Assembly: GCF_014645355.1 (NCBI RefSeq)
Contig: NZ_BMLS01000001.1
Location: forward strand, 186,001-250,000
Reading direction: 5' to 3'
DNA: 64,000 bases
Source: Bowmanella pacifica
Lineage (GTDB): Bacteria > Pseudomonadota > Gammaproteobacteria > Enterobacterales > Alteromonadaceae
Part shown: positions 34,937 to 43,653 of the stretch, one piece after another
Layout of the letters: each line of letters starts with the position of its first letter
How positions within the stretch are numbered: position 1 is the first letter of the stretch
Position numbers and translations under genes: made by a program
The notes under the pieces: model-generated
Database searches by the model: none
Told to the model about the DNA's origin: nothing
What the model saw: only the letters and a program-made list of their open reading frames with translations

Positions 34937-37763
34937 GCTGCCAGATTTCCCGCACTTGCTCACGTAGCGCCTCAAACTGGCCGCTTTCGTCCACCGCAGC
35001 CTTGCCATCCAATACGCAGCGATGTCCACTATCACGAAAAGCTAAATAAGCAGTGGTCAGCGCTTCTGCCCACTGTGAACTGATAACCTGATGATGCTCC
35101 AAGCTGGCCAGTATGCGCACATTATCAGACCAATAGCACAGGTTTGGCTGTCGATGACTCTCGCTCAGCACCCAGTACTGGGTTAAAAACTCAATATCAG
35201 CAATACCACCACTGCCCTGCTTAAGATCAAATCCCTGCCCGGCCTGCAAATGCTCACGCATTTTTTCTCGCATCTGACGAACGTCTTCAGCCAGTTTCTG
35301 TTTATCTCTAGGCAAACACAGCACATCCTGACGAATTTGTAAGAAGCGCGCGGCCAGGGCCTCATCACCAAATACAAAACGGCTGCGAGTGAGAGCTTGG
35401 TGCTCCCAGGTCCACGCTTCCTGTAACTGATACTCAGCGAAACCATTGATATGACAGACTAACAAGCCCGAGTTGCCAGCCGGACGCAAGCGCAGATCTG
35501 TTTCATACAGCTGCCCGGATGCCGTCTTAGTATTGAATAAATGCATAATTCGCTGTGCCAGCTTGATATAAAACTGACGTGATTCAATCGCCTTATCACC
35601 ATCGGTATCTTGCTGGCTGTCACAGTTATGGACAAAGACCAGATCCAAGTCAGAACCATAGCCTAATTCGATACCGCCGAGCTTGCCGTAAGCGATCACA
35701 CCAAAGCCGAGGTCGGGCAACTGAACACCGGCTGGCAAACCATAACGCTCGGTCATTTGCTGCCAGGCATCCAGTACAACCTGTTTAATCAAGGCTTCTG
35801 CCAGGAAGGTTAAGTGGTCGCTTACTTTCATAACCGGCAATACGCCGGTAACGTCTGCGGCCGCAATTTTCAGTTGTTGGCTGAGTTTAAACTGCCGCAT
35901 GGCTTCCATACGCGCTTCCAAATCCTGCTCAGGAATGCGCAGCAAAAATTGCCGTAATTCGTTGTAATAACCATCCAGTGGCGCCAGTTGATATAGGTGC
36001 TGAGGGTTAAGTAACTCATCCAAGAGTATGGGGAAACGCCCTATTTGCTCGGCAATCCAGGGACTGGCACTGCATAATCTCACCAGCTGCGCTAATGCTC
36101 CCGGGTTTTCCAGTAACAAGTCCAGATAAGCTGTACGACGACAGACCGCCTTAAGCACGCCAAACAAACGTTGCAGCACCACACTTGGCGCCGGATTATC
36201 TTTCAAGCAGGCGCTAAGCACCCAGGGCATGAGTTTATCCAAGGACTCCCGTCCCCGCGTGCCCATCGCCCGATTGCGCATGTCATCGATAAAGCCACTT
36301 AACGCATGCCAAAACGAGTGCGCGGCTGGCTCGTCGAGAAATTTGGCCAGCAGTGCCAATGCCTCATCATCCGTTAAAGGCAGACACCACAAGTCACTCA
36401 GCTCATTTACCTGTTCATCAGGACAGGGTTCGCTCTCATCCCCAATCAACTCCATAAATTGGCCATGAATACTCTGCATATGCTGTTCAAGCTGAGAACA
36501 AAAATCCTGATAGTGATTAAAGCCCATGGTCAGACAAAGCCGCTGACGACCTACTTCGTCGGTGGGCAGGGTCTGGGTTTGTTCGTCATTAAACTGCTGT
36601 AAATGATGCTCAGCCTTGCGTAGAAAACGGTAACTTCGCCCCAGGCTATCCACATCCTCAGCGGATAGCCACTGACGCGCTTTGAGCTCGTCCAGCACGG
36701 CAAATACCCCTGGATGTTGCAGCGCGGCCTCTCGCCCTCCCCTGATTAATTGAAATGCCTGAACGATAAACTCGACTTCCCGGATGCCACCGCCTCCCAG
36801 CTTAATATTGTCGGTCAACTGACGGCGGCGGACTTCCTGGCTGATCAGGCGCTTCATATTGCGCAGGGCTTCAATGGCAGAAAAATCCATATAGCGACGG
36901 AAAACGAAGGGACGCAAAATCGCCTTAAGTTCATCGGCAAAAGGCGCAACAGGGTTGATGATACGCGCCTTAACCATGGCATAGCGCTCCCATTCACGCC
37001 CCTGCTCCTGGTAATAATCTTCCAGCGCCGAAAAATGCATGACCAACGGGCCACTTTCCCCAAAAGGGCGCAGCCGCATATCAACGCGAAATACCTGGCC
37101 GTCCGAGGTTACCTGATTCAAGGCGGTAATTAACTTTTGTCCCACCTTAGTAAAAAACTGTTGGTTCTCCAGCGTGCGCCTTCCCCCCTGAGTTTCTCCC
37201 AACTCGGGGTAACAAAAAATCAAGTCGATGTCTGAAGAGAAGTTGAGTTCTTCGCCCCCCAGTTTCCCCATACCCAGCACGAGCAGAGGCTGCTCCACCC
37301 CATCCGCCATAGGTATGCCATAGCGGGAAGCCAAATGCTGATAGCACCAGTCGCCGGCTTTATCTATCAAGGTATTGGCAAGTTTCGACACCTGACTCAA
37401 AGAAGCATCAATACACTGCGCATTGGTCAGGTCCAGCCACGCAAGGCGCACCATGTGCCGACGTCGGAATCGCCGCAATGCTCTGTGCATTTCACTTTCA
37501 TCAGTGACAGCTTCCAACTCTGCAGCCAATAGCTGGGCATAGTCTGGCGTGGCAGAAACCAAGCCATTTTCCAAATGCAGAAATTGCAAAATACTTATAT
37601 CTTGCTGACAACTCTTAGCGACAAAGTCACTTAAGCAGAACACCGGAAGTACAGTTGACTGAAGGGCAACCAGCCATTCTTCCTGTGGATAGGTTTCCAG
37701 CAATCTTTGCCAATGCTTGTGACCAATAGACATTAGGGAAGCCGGAATATTTGCTATCTGCAT
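34923..37763 (-). CDS. glnE: Bifunctional glutamine synthetase adenylyltransferase/deadenylase
   Basis: The protein has two nucleotidyltransferase halves, as expected for GlnE. The N-terminal half contains LNFSSDIDLIFCYPELGETQGG near residue 170 and DMRLRPFGESGPLV near residue 225; the C-terminal half has GYGSDLDLVFVHN near residue 700 and DLRLRPAGNSGLLV near residue 750. It adds or removes AMP on glutamine synthetase in response to PII. From ATG 37763 it has 946 residues, with AAGGA 8 nt upstream; the frame stays open 21 codons further, giving 967. The shorter start matches the usual family length. It stands alone on the minus strand. Confidence 0.95.
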   Translation of the reverse strand: MQIANIPASLMSIGHKHWQRLLETYPQEEWLVALQSTVLPVFCLSDFVAKSCQQDISILQFLHLENGLVSATPDYAQLLAAELEAVTDESEMHRALRRFRRRHMVRLAWLDLTNAQCIDASLSQVSKLANTLIDKAGDWCYQHLASRYGIPMADGVEQPLLVLGMGKLGGEELNFSSDIDLIFCYPELGETQGGRRTLENQQFFTKVGQKLITALNQVTSDGQVFRVDMRLRPFGESGPLVMHFSALEDYYQEQGREWERYAMVKARIINPVAPFADELKAILRPFVFRRYMDFSAIEALRNMKRLISQEVRRRQLTDNIKLGGGGIREVEFIVQAFQLIRGGREAALQHPGVFAVLDELKARQWLSAEDVDSLGRSYRFLRKAEHHLQQFNDEQTQTLPTDEVGRQRLCLTMGFNHYQDFCSQLEQHMQSIHGQFMELIGDESEPCPDEQVNELSDLWCLPLTDDEALALLAKFLDEPAAHSFWHALSGFIDDMRNRAMGTRGRESLDKLMPWVLSACLKDNPAPSVVLQRLFGVLKAVCRRTAYLDLLLENPGALAQLVRLCSASPWIAEQIGRFPILLDELLNPQHLYQLAPLDGYYNELRQFLLRIPEQDLEARMEAMRQFKLSQQLKIAAADVTGVLPVMKVSDHLTFLAEALIKQVVLDAWQQMTERYGLPAGVQLPDLGFGVIAYGKLGGIELGYGSDLDLVFVHNCDSQQDTDGDKAIESRQFYIKLAQRIMHLFNTKTASGQLYETDLRLRPAGNSGLLVCHINGFAEYQLQEAWTWEHQALTRSRFVFGDEALAARFLQIRQDVLCLPRDKQKLAEDVRQMREKMREHLQAGQGFDLKQGSGGIADIEFLTQYWVLSESHRQPNLCYWSDNVRILASLEHHQVISSQWAEALTTAYLAFRDSGHRCVLDGKAAVDESGQFEALREQVREIWQQTLG

Positions 37764-37840
37764 ATGGAAATCCTTAAGGAGAAGATTCTGGTGACGCCCG
37801 AACACAAATGTCGCTGCAGTGGGCATTAATATACACCTGC

Positions 37841-37865
37841 ATCAGCCCAAGTGCAGAGGGCTGAT
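37841..37865. promoter_or_regulatory. Inverted repeat in the glnE/DUF350 divergent spacer
   Basis: ATCAGCCC-N9-GGGCTGAT is a perfect 8-bp inverted repeat in the 231-bp spacer between glnE and the DUF350 gene. No T-run follows; it could be a regulator site or hairpin. The rest of the spacer shows no clear promoter. Confidence 0.35.
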
Positions 37866-37994
37866 ACCTGCCAGGGATATCAACTTCATTGCAGCAACTT
37901 AACGAACAGAAATCACCATCTGTCACCCAACACTTGGATTGACCGCTAAACTACTGAATAATTAAGGCCTTAGCAAAGCAATCTTGAAAGTCAG

Positions 37995-38897
37995 ATGAAA
38001 ACCGATTTGATGGGTTTATCCATCACCCCTCAGGCCTTGTTATATATAGGCCTGGATGTCGCTATTGCATTAGTGTTGTTGATAGTTATGCGTTGGGTAT
38101 TTGGTCTGTGGACGCGAGTGGACGGCACCGACCAACTATCCGGTAAGGACAACTTCGCCTTTGGGATCAGTGTCGCATCCAGTCTGATGGCACTCTCCAT
38201 TGTGCTCTGGAGTGCGGCAGAGAAAGCCTCCTCAGGTGATTACCTTGCCCAATCCCTACAGATGCTGGTTTATGGTGTGGTTGGCATTCTGCTGATAAAA
38301 GTAGGCCGTTTTGCCCACGACAGGCTGGTGCTGGATGAGTTGGATAAACGCGAGCAGATCCTAAACCGCAACGTCAGCATCGCCCTGGTGGATGGAGCCA
38401 GTGCCATCGCCGTAGCGATAATGCTGCGCAGTATTTTACTCTGGACACAAGGCTTTGATATACATAGTGGTATTGCCCTGATTAGCGGCTTTATCGTGGC
38501 GTTAGCCGTTATGTTGCTGATCACCCGTTTAATGGAAAGACGCTTTGCTCAGGATAACCAAAATGATTCGATGCAGGATGTGTTGGTTGGTGGACAGGTG
38601 GCGTTGGCCATACAACATGGCGGCTTGTTGCTAGGTACGGCGTTTTCGGTCAGTGCGGCCAGCCAATTATTGGAGTATCACCCCACGGCGTATGTAAGTA
38701 ATCTTTTGAGCTGGCTGGTACTGGCCATGTTATTCACCTTATTAACTATCGCACTGGCTTGGATAGCGAAACGCTTGGTATTGCCCGGTATTAATATGGT
38801 AAGAGAGGTAGACCATCAACATAACGTCGGCCTGGCAAGCATAGAAATGGCCCTAACCATAGGCATGGCGTTATTATTACTGGGATTGGTATCCTGA
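37995..38897 (+). CDS. DUF350 family membrane protein
   Basis: The 300-residue protein is strongly hydrophobic with about eight helices in two repeated halves, each of DUF350 type: first half NFAFGISVASSLMALSIVLWSAA and LLIKVGRFAHDRLVLDELDKREQILNRNVSIALVDGASAIAVAIML, second half VGGQVALAIQHGGLLLGTAFSVSAA and NVGLASIEMALTIGMALLLLGLVS. The function of DUF350 proteins is not established. The TGA stop shares a base with the ATG of the following ion channel gene (TGATG), so the two are translationally coupled and may work together at the inner membrane. Confidence 0.82.
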   Translation: MKTDLMGLSITPQALLYIGLDVAIALVLLIVMRWVFGLWTRVDGTDQLSGKDNFAFGISVASSLMALSIVLWSAAEKASSGDYLAQSLQMLVYGVVGILLIKVGRFAHDRLVLDELDKREQILNRNVSIALVDGASAIAVAIMLRSILLWTQGFDIHSGIALISGFIVALAVMLLITRLMERRFAQDNQNDSMQDVLVGGQVALAIQHGGLLLGTAFSVSAASQLLEYHPTAYVSNLLSWLVLAMLFTLLTIALAWIAKRLVLPGINMVREVDHQHNVGLASIEMALTIGMALLLLGLVS

Positions 38898-39685
38898 TGG
38901 TAAAAAACAACAAACTCGGCGCATTTGATATCGGCATGATGGTGCTGTCGTTGGTGGCAGTGATCAATATCTGTGTACTGATATTGCTCGACTTACCTAG
39001 GGATGTCAGAAGCTATTTGCTATTTATGGACACCCTGATTTGCGTGCTGTTTTTGGTAAATTTCACTTACAACATTCTGGCCGCCCCTGACCGCAAAGCC
39101 TATTTCAAGTCCCATTGGATAGATTTTATTGCCAGTATTCCCCTGATTGAGCCATTCAGACTGGCGCGCTTTTTACAGGTGCTACGGGTTATCCGTTTGC
39201 TTAAACAAACCCGTCACCTAGCACTTCCTTCACTGAAAGACCGCATTCAAACAACCTTGGCAACCATGATGGTAACGCTGGTAATACTGATTGGTGCGGC
39301 GGGGTTGTCTATTTACCTTATCGAACACGATTTGCCCGGTGCCAATATTACCACCGCCGAAGACGCCATATGGTGGAGTTTGGTCACCATCTCCACTGTT
39401 GGTTACGGTGACTTTTATCCCATATCCACCGCCGGACGTTTAGTTAGCGTATTGCTAATTATTAGCGGCGTCAGTTTATTCGGGGTTATTTCTGGCTACA
39501 TTGCGTCGTTTTTTATTACCCCCGAAGAAAAAGACCAGTTGGCGGTTCAAAATCGCCGTATTCACAGGATTCATGACCAGGTAGAAAATCTTCAGGAGCA
39601 AATGGATCAAATTCAGCAAATGCTGGTCGAGTTAACAGCCGATAAAAAGGCTGATAAAAAAGTCCCTCCCGACGACAGCAAATGA
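38897..39685 (+). CDS. Voltage-gated-type potassium channel protein
   Basis: The 262-residue protein has the six-helix layout of Kv-like channels. An S4-like segment with spaced arginines lies near residue 93 (RLARFLQVLRVIRLLKQTRH), the pore loop contains the selectivity filter TISTVGYGDFYP near residue 170, and the following helix is LVSVLLIISGVSLFGVISGYIASFF. A cytoplasmic coiled-coil closes the protein (about residues 220-250, VENLQEQMDQIQQMLVEL), followed by a lysine-rich tail. The TVGYGD filter predicts potassium selectivity. It is coupled to the DUF350 gene by a one-base overlap. Confidence 0.9.
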   Translation: MVKNNKLGAFDIGMMVLSLVAVINICVLILLDLPRDVRSYLLFMDTLICVLFLVNFTYNILAAPDRKAYFKSHWIDFIASIPLIEPFRLARFLQVLRVIRLLKQTRHLALPSLKDRIQTTLATMMVTLVILIGAAGLSIYLIEHDLPGANITTAEDAIWWSLVTISTVGYGDFYPISTAGRLVSVLLIISGVSLFGVISGYIASFFITPEEKDQLAVQNRRIHRIHDQVENLQEQMDQIQQMLVELTADKKADKKVPPDDSK

Positions 39686-39725
39686 GGGTAACGGAGGGAT
39701 AGACTTACTTCTCAACATTGGCGTT

Positions 39726-40040
39726 TTACCCGCCAAGCTGAGCCAAAGATAACTGACCGGCTGCCAGCCTCAGCTTGTCGGCTTTGCTTAATCGTTTAAG
39801 TTGATATTCAAACCGACTGGCCTGGGCCCGATCCCCCACCGACTGACAATAACGCATCACCAGGGGAGCTTTTCCACGCAGTGCCTTGGCCGCTTTTTTT
39901 CCTCCGGACTGATGTTCAGTGAAACGTCGCTGCGGATCAGTGCTGATCCCCGTGTACCATTGCCCCAAACGATTTTCAATCATATACAGATACCATGTAG
40001 ACGAGGTATTAAGGCACGTATCTGTCGGTGTATCAGTCAT
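39726..40040 (-). CDS. GIY-YIG nuclease superfamily protein
   Basis: From ATG 40040 the protein has 104 residues. It shows WYLYMIENRLGQWYTGISTDP near residue 15 (the GIY-YIG core, here LYM...YTG), RRFTEHQSGGKKAAKALRGKAPL near residue 38 and ASRFEYQLKRLSKADKLRL near residue 74 with the conserved glutamate. It matches the small UPF0213/SLX1-like branch found in many bacteria, whose biological substrate is unsettled. A GTG codon 9 nt upstream is an alternative start. It lies convergent to the ion channel gene and divergent from the hemolysin III gene. Confidence 0.85.
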   Translation of the reverse strand: MTDTPTDTCLNTSSTWYLYMIENRLGQWYTGISTDPQRRFTEHQSGGKKAAKALRGKAPLVMRYCQSVGDRAQASRFEYQLKRLSKADKLRLAAGQLSLAQLGG

Positions 40041-40072
40041 GTTCAACACTCATAATTTGATATCTAAAGTCG

Positions 40073-40780
40073 ATGATTTTTTCAGTGTACAAGTGTTCGC
40101 TGAAAATCTATACTGACTTCTCACCACGCACATTGGAACCATCCTTGTCCACACAGCGCCCATACAGTATTACCGAAGAGTGGCTTAATGCGTTAAGCCA
40201 TGGCATTGGCTTTATTGTCGCCATTGTCGGTTTGGTTTTGCTACTGATGCGCAGTGAATCCGGATTGGCAATTACCGCTTCCAGTATCTACGGCAGTTCA
40301 CTGTTGCTGATGTTTCTCAGCTCCACAGTTTATCACGCCGTTACCCATCAGAAAGTCAAAGGTTGGCTGAAGTTATTCGACCATAGCGCTATTTATTTAC
40401 TGATAGCGGGTACTTACACTCCCTTTATGCTGGTCAGCGTAGGGGGCTGGGTTGGCACACTGGGAACAACGCTTATTTGGGCCATAGCCTTAGCAGGCGT
40501 TGCATTTAAATGGCTGGCTAAACACCGTTTTCCACGCATATCCCTGACCTTGTATTTGTTTATGGGCTGGTTATCCCTGGCGTTTATTTACCCACTTTAC
40601 CAAGCCTTGCCAGGGGCAGGTATGTGGTTGTTGGTCGCTGGCGGATTGTGCTTTAGCGTGGGTGTTCTGTTTTACGTAGCCAAACGCTATCAATTCACTC
40701 ATGCAATCTGGCACATGTTTGTGGTGGCCGGCTGTACCTGTCACTACCTATCCATCTATTATTTTGTGGTTCCGGCCTGA
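40073..40780 (+). CDS. Hemolysin III family (PAQR-type) membrane protein
   Basis: The protein has seven predicted membrane helices and the HlyIII/PAQR zinc-site motifs: EEWLNALSHGIGFIVAIVGL near residue 40, SSTVYHAVTHQKVK near residue 90, LFDHSAIYLLIAGTYTPFML near residue 105, and AIWHMFVVAGCTCHYLSIYYF at the C-terminus. Members include E. coli YqfA; despite the name, a haemolytic role is rarely shown. The first 27 residues before PSLSTQRPYSITEEW look unlike the family, so the true start may be a TTG near 40147. It overlaps the convergent DUF3081 gene by 22 nt. Confidence 0.85.
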   Translation: MIFSVYKCSLKIYTDFSPRTLEPSLSTQRPYSITEEWLNALSHGIGFIVAIVGLVLLLMRSESGLAITASSIYGSSLLLMFLSSTVYHAVTHQKVKGWLKLFDHSAIYLLIAGTYTPFMLVSVGGWVGTLGTTLIWAIALAGVAFKWLAKHRFPRISLTLYLFMGWLSLAFIYPLYQALPGAGMWLLVAGGLCFSVGVLFYVAKRYQFTHAIWHMFVVAGCTCHYLSIYYFVVPA

Positions 40781-41034
40781 TAGTTGGCCTGAATGTGCTG
40801 CAACTTTCTTTCAAATTGCTCAAGCTGCTCTGCCTTTTCGTAATCGAAATGGTACTGATTATGGAAACCGAAGCTAAGCTGCACTGACGCATCTTCAAGA
40901 AACAGCGTGTAACCATCAAAGTCTGTATAGGCCTTTACACCTTCCAGCATATGCCCTTCGCCATCTTCCTTGCCGTGGGTTTTTATCTTATCGAATACAC
41001 TCAGAATAAAACGGCTATCCAGTTCATTTTTCAT
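40759..41034 (-). CDS. DUF3081 family protein
   Basis: The 91-residue soluble protein (MKNELDSRFILSVFDKIKTHG, then EGVKAYTDFDGYTLFLEDASVQLSFGF) resembles DUF3081, a small family known from Shewanella, Vibrio and relatives. The function is not established. It has no membrane segment or signal. AAAAGGAGG is the ribosome site just upstream of its start (forward positions about 41039-41047). It overlaps the 3' end of the hemolysin III family gene on the opposite strand. Confidence 0.75.
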   Translation of the reverse strand: MKNELDSRFILSVFDKIKTHGKEDGEGHMLEGVKAYTDFDGYTLFLEDASVQLSFGFHNQYHFDYEKAEQLEQFERKLQHIQANYQAGTTK

Positions 41035-41134
41035 GACGCCTCCTTTTAGCTTTTAATAAAAAACGCAGCAAAAAGTGATCCCAATATCACTGCTTTGCGA
41101 ATACCTTCAGACAAGTTCAAATAAAAATATATCC

Positions 41135-42670
41135 ATGTCCCGCAGACTCTTATTGCTACTCGGTGATCAACTCGATCTCAGCCATCCAGCCCTGCAACAG
41201 TTAGACAGGCAACGGGATCATATCCTATTGGCGGAACTGCATCAGGAAGCCAGCTACGTTCCCCACAATAAGCTGAAAATCGCCCTGATATTCTCTGCGA
41301 TGCGACATTTTGCAGCAGAGCTTCGCGAACAGGGTTTTTACCTTTACTACTATGACTATGTTGAGACGAAAGACAACTGGGCAAGCTTTTCTCAATTACT
41401 AAACCACCAGCTCAACCTGCATGACTATGCACAACTGTGGTTAATAGAGCCTGGGGAGTATCGTTTACAGGCGCAATACAAACACTGGCAAGGCAATCTG
41501 CCCCTGCCGGTACAGCAGTTCCCCAGCCATAATTTCATCTTCTCACGCACTCAAATGCATCAGTGGTTTGCCGCACATCCGCAGCCGAGAATGGAACATT
41601 TTTATCAATGGGCCAGACAGCAAACCGGCCTGTTGATGGAAAGCGGTCGCCCAATAGGGGGAAAGTACAACTTTGATAAACAAAATCGTCGCCCTTGGTC
41701 TCCCACCGAGCAGGTTCCTACCCCTCGAGCGTTTAGGTCAGATAAGTTAACCCAGGAGGTGCTGCACTTAGTGAGTCAGGAATTTTCCGACAACCCTGGG
41801 AAACTCGAACACTTCAACTATGCGGTATGCCGTGAACAGGCGCTACTAGCATTGGACGATTTTATTCAAAACCGGCTAGCAAAATTTGGCGACTATCAGG
41901 ACGCCTTAGCCGACAACCAACCAGCGGTGTTCCACAGCTTGCTCTCCGTTTATATTAATCTTGGCTTACTGTCCCCCTTGGACGTCTGCCAACAAGCTCA
42001 GCAGGCCTATCAACAAGGACATGCGCCGCTAAACGCCGTGGAAGGCTTTATACGCCAGATTCTGGGCTGGCGGGAATATGTGCGGGGATTGTACTGGTTT
42101 ATGGGGGAAGACTATGCCCAGGGTAATTACTTGCAAGCCGAGCGCGCGTTACCTGACTGGTTCTGGCACGCCAAAGTGCAAATGCGCTGCATGCAGCAGG
42201 CAATCGGAAACTCGCTACACAGAGCCTATGCCCATCATATTCAGCGCCTGATGGTCATTGGTAACTTCTGTCTGCTAGCCGGGCTGGATGTTCGATCTGT
42301 TTGCACCTGGTACTTGGCCGTCTATGTCGATGCCTTTGAATGGGTAGAACTTCCCAACACTCTGGGTATGGCCCTGTATGCAGATGGCGGAATACTGGCG
42401 AGTAAACCTTATGCCGCCAGCGGTAACTACCTGCATAAAATGGGTAATCATTGCCAACATTGCCCCTACTCACCTAAACAGACCACAGGTTTAAGGGCCT
42501 GCCCTTACAATGCACTGTATTGGCAATTTATCGACACTCACCAACAAGCCTTTGCGGCGCATCCCAGAATGGCGCTGATGGTGGCCCAGTGGCAGAAAAA
42601 AAGCCACAGTGAGCAGAATGCAATACGGGATTGGGCCGGGAAGCTGCTAACCAACCTGGACAGGCTTTAA
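41135..42670 (+). CDS. Cryptochrome/photolyase family protein, iron-sulfur bacterial type
   Basis: From ATG 41135 the protein has 511 residues and begins MSRRLLLLLGDQLDLSHPAL, the start of the photolyase-related family PF04244. The FAD-binding C-terminal half contains GFIRQILGWREYVRGLYWF near residue 310, HAKVQMRCMQQAIGNSLHRAYAHHIQRLMVIGNFCLLAG near residue 350 and WVELPNTLGMALYADGG near residue 405. Cysteines in NHCQHCPYS and RACPYNALYWQF near residues 445-465 fit the [4Fe-4S] ligands of FeS-BCP photolyases, which repair (6-4) photoproducts. The frame is open 20 codons further upstream. No strong ribosome site precedes the ATG. Light-dependent DNA repair is the likely role. Confidence 0.88.
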   Translation: MSRRLLLLLGDQLDLSHPALQQLDRQRDHILLAELHQEASYVPHNKLKIALIFSAMRHFAAELREQGFYLYYYDYVETKDNWASFSQLLNHQLNLHDYAQLWLIEPGEYRLQAQYKHWQGNLPLPVQQFPSHNFIFSRTQMHQWFAAHPQPRMEHFYQWARQQTGLLMESGRPIGGKYNFDKQNRRPWSPTEQVPTPRAFRSDKLTQEVLHLVSQEFSDNPGKLEHFNYAVCREQALLALDDFIQNRLAKFGDYQDALADNQPAVFHSLLSVYINLGLLSPLDVCQQAQQAYQQGHAPLNAVEGFIRQILGWREYVRGLYWFMGEDYAQGNYLQAERALPDWFWHAKVQMRCMQQAIGNSLHRAYAHHIQRLMVIGNFCLLAGLDVRSVCTWYLAVYVDAFEWVELPNTLGMALYADGGILASKPYAASGNYLHKMGNHCQHCPYSPKQTTGLRACPYNALYWQFIDTHQQAFAAHPRMALMVAQWQKKSHSEQNAIRDWAGKLLTNLDRL

Positions 42671-42680
42671 CCGCCTGTCC
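42658..42680. terminator. Hairpin at the convergent photolyase / outer-membrane protein ends
   Basis: GGACAGGC-tttaacc-GCCTGTCC is a perfect 8-bp stem that includes the photolyase TAA. No T-run follows on the plus strand, so it may only protect the 3' end. Confidence 0.45.
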
Positions 42681-42687
42681 AGACAGC

Positions 42688-43290
42688 CTAAAAATTATAA
42701 CGCAGTCCTATCTGGCCGATATTGGCTTCAAAACCATCTTTGCCACGCACATGTTGCGCTTCGATACGCAGATCCCAGGCATCGGCCAGTTTGAAATCAA
42801 AGCCCAGCCCCACCACACCGGCTACTGACGTCTTGTCATAACTGCAGCGCACACCGTCGCCGCCTTCCAGGCTATAAACCTCAGCGTCACCTTCTTCGCA
42901 GGTTTGGCCGCTGCCGATAAAGGCCTGGGATTCAAGTTTCACGCTCATCACGCCGACTCGATAAAACAAGGTCCCCGCTTGGGAAGATGCCTTGCCCAGT
43001 AATGCCAGGTACAAAGCGTCTGCTTTCAAACTGCTGCTGTCTTCGCTACCCAGGTTGGACAACGTCGGGGCATCGCCTTCTTCATCGATGAGTTGTTGGA
43101 ATCCCCCCTCGACAAACCACTGCTTATCCAGCTCATATCCCATGGCAAAGCTGTAACCCACGCCTTTTCCATCAGCCTGTCCCTGGCTGGCGTCTGCATA
43201 ACCGGCGCTGAATAAGCCATACATATCACCATTGGCCATGGCCGTCTGGCTGGTCAACAGGCATAACGCTGCCAATATTGTCTTTTTCAT
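42688..43290 (-). CDS. Small outer-membrane beta-barrel protein
   Basis: The 200-residue protein has a clear signal peptide (MKKTILAALCLLTSQTAMA, cleavage about residue 19) and then strand-like repeats: GLFSAGYADASQG, GVGYSFAMGYELDKQWFVEGGFQ, LYLALLGKASSQAGTLFYRVGVM and a C-terminus IGQIGLRYNF ending in Phe, as in outer-membrane barrels. It resembles the OmpA-like/OMP_b-brl eight-strand barrels. Two cysteines (QTCEEGDAE and VRCSYDK) might form a disulphide in an extracellular loop. The function is unknown. The upstream 164-bp spacer has a small palindrome CTGGAA-t-TTCCAG at 43336-43348. Confidence 0.78.
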   Translation of the reverse strand: MKKTILAALCLLTSQTAMANGDMYGLFSAGYADASQGQADGKGVGYSFAMGYELDKQWFVEGGFQQLIDEEGDAPTLSNLGSEDSSSLKADALYLALLGKASSQAGTLFYRVGVMSVKLESQAFIGSGQTCEEGDAEVYSLEGGDGVRCSYDKTSVAGVVGLGFDFKLADAWDLRIEAQHVRGKDGFEANIGQIGLRYNF

Positions 43291-43385
43291 TGTTGTGTCC
43301 TTGCTGTAAACCGGCTTAGTCTAGCGCCCTAATCGCTGGAATTTCCAGTGAAATTCCTTAAAAATACGCACCTTGGCAGATCGTA

Positions 43386-43424
43386 ACAAAATTGACATAA
43401 ACCTGCTGCCGGGTACAATTTTGT
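43386..43424 (+). promoter_or_regulatory. Sigma-70 promoter framed by an inverted repeat (candidate autoregulatory operator)
   Basis: TTGACA (43392-43397, perfect) and TACAAT (43414-43419, 5 of 6) are separated by 16 bp. A perfect 9-bp inverted repeat, ACAAAATTG (43386-43394) and CAATTTTGT (43416-43424), overlaps both promoter hexamers. Binding of a dimeric repressor would block the promoter; the DNA-binding protein encoded 31 nt downstream is the obvious candidate. Transcription would start near 43426. Confidence 0.6.
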
Positions 43425-43454
43425 CCATCTCCCTGCTCATACCGCCCAATCACT

Positions 43455-43640
43455 ATGCCAAGTAAAGACAAAAAGAAGAAAAAGAAGGACAGTCAGCTTC
43501 TGATCCGCATTGATAAAGAAATGCGCAATACTTTTATAGCCCTTTGCGAAGAGCAAAATAGTACCGCGGCCAAAGAATTACGTGGTTTTATACAAAGCTA
43601 TCTTGAACAGCACCGCGGCAACATAACAGAAAAGCCTTAA
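43455..43640 (+). CDS. Small ribbon-helix-helix type DNA-binding protein
   Basis: The 61-residue protein starts with a lysine-rich arm (MPSKDKKKKKKD) and continues with SQLLIRIDKEMRNTFIALCEEQNSTAAKELRGFIQSYLEQH. The pattern of a short beta strand (QLLIRI), helix, turn with N-S-T and second helix fits the MetJ/Arc/CopG ribbon-helix-helix fold, and the basic arm could bind DNA backbone. No toxin gene sits beside it, so it is not an obvious antitoxin. There is no good ribosome site before ATG 43455. It lies downstream of a strong promoter overlapped by an inverted repeat, suggesting self-repression (inference). Confidence 0.65.
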   Translation: MPSKDKKKKKKDSQLLIRIDKEMRNTFIALCEEQNSTAAKELRGFIQSYLEQHRGNITEKP

Positions 43641-43653
43641 CTGTCTCCCCTAC

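Noticed and set aside
43455-43640. Antitoxin of a toxin-antitoxin pair
   Set aside because: No toxin-like gene overlaps or adjoins it; the next gene is convergent and encodes a TPR-sulfotransferase.
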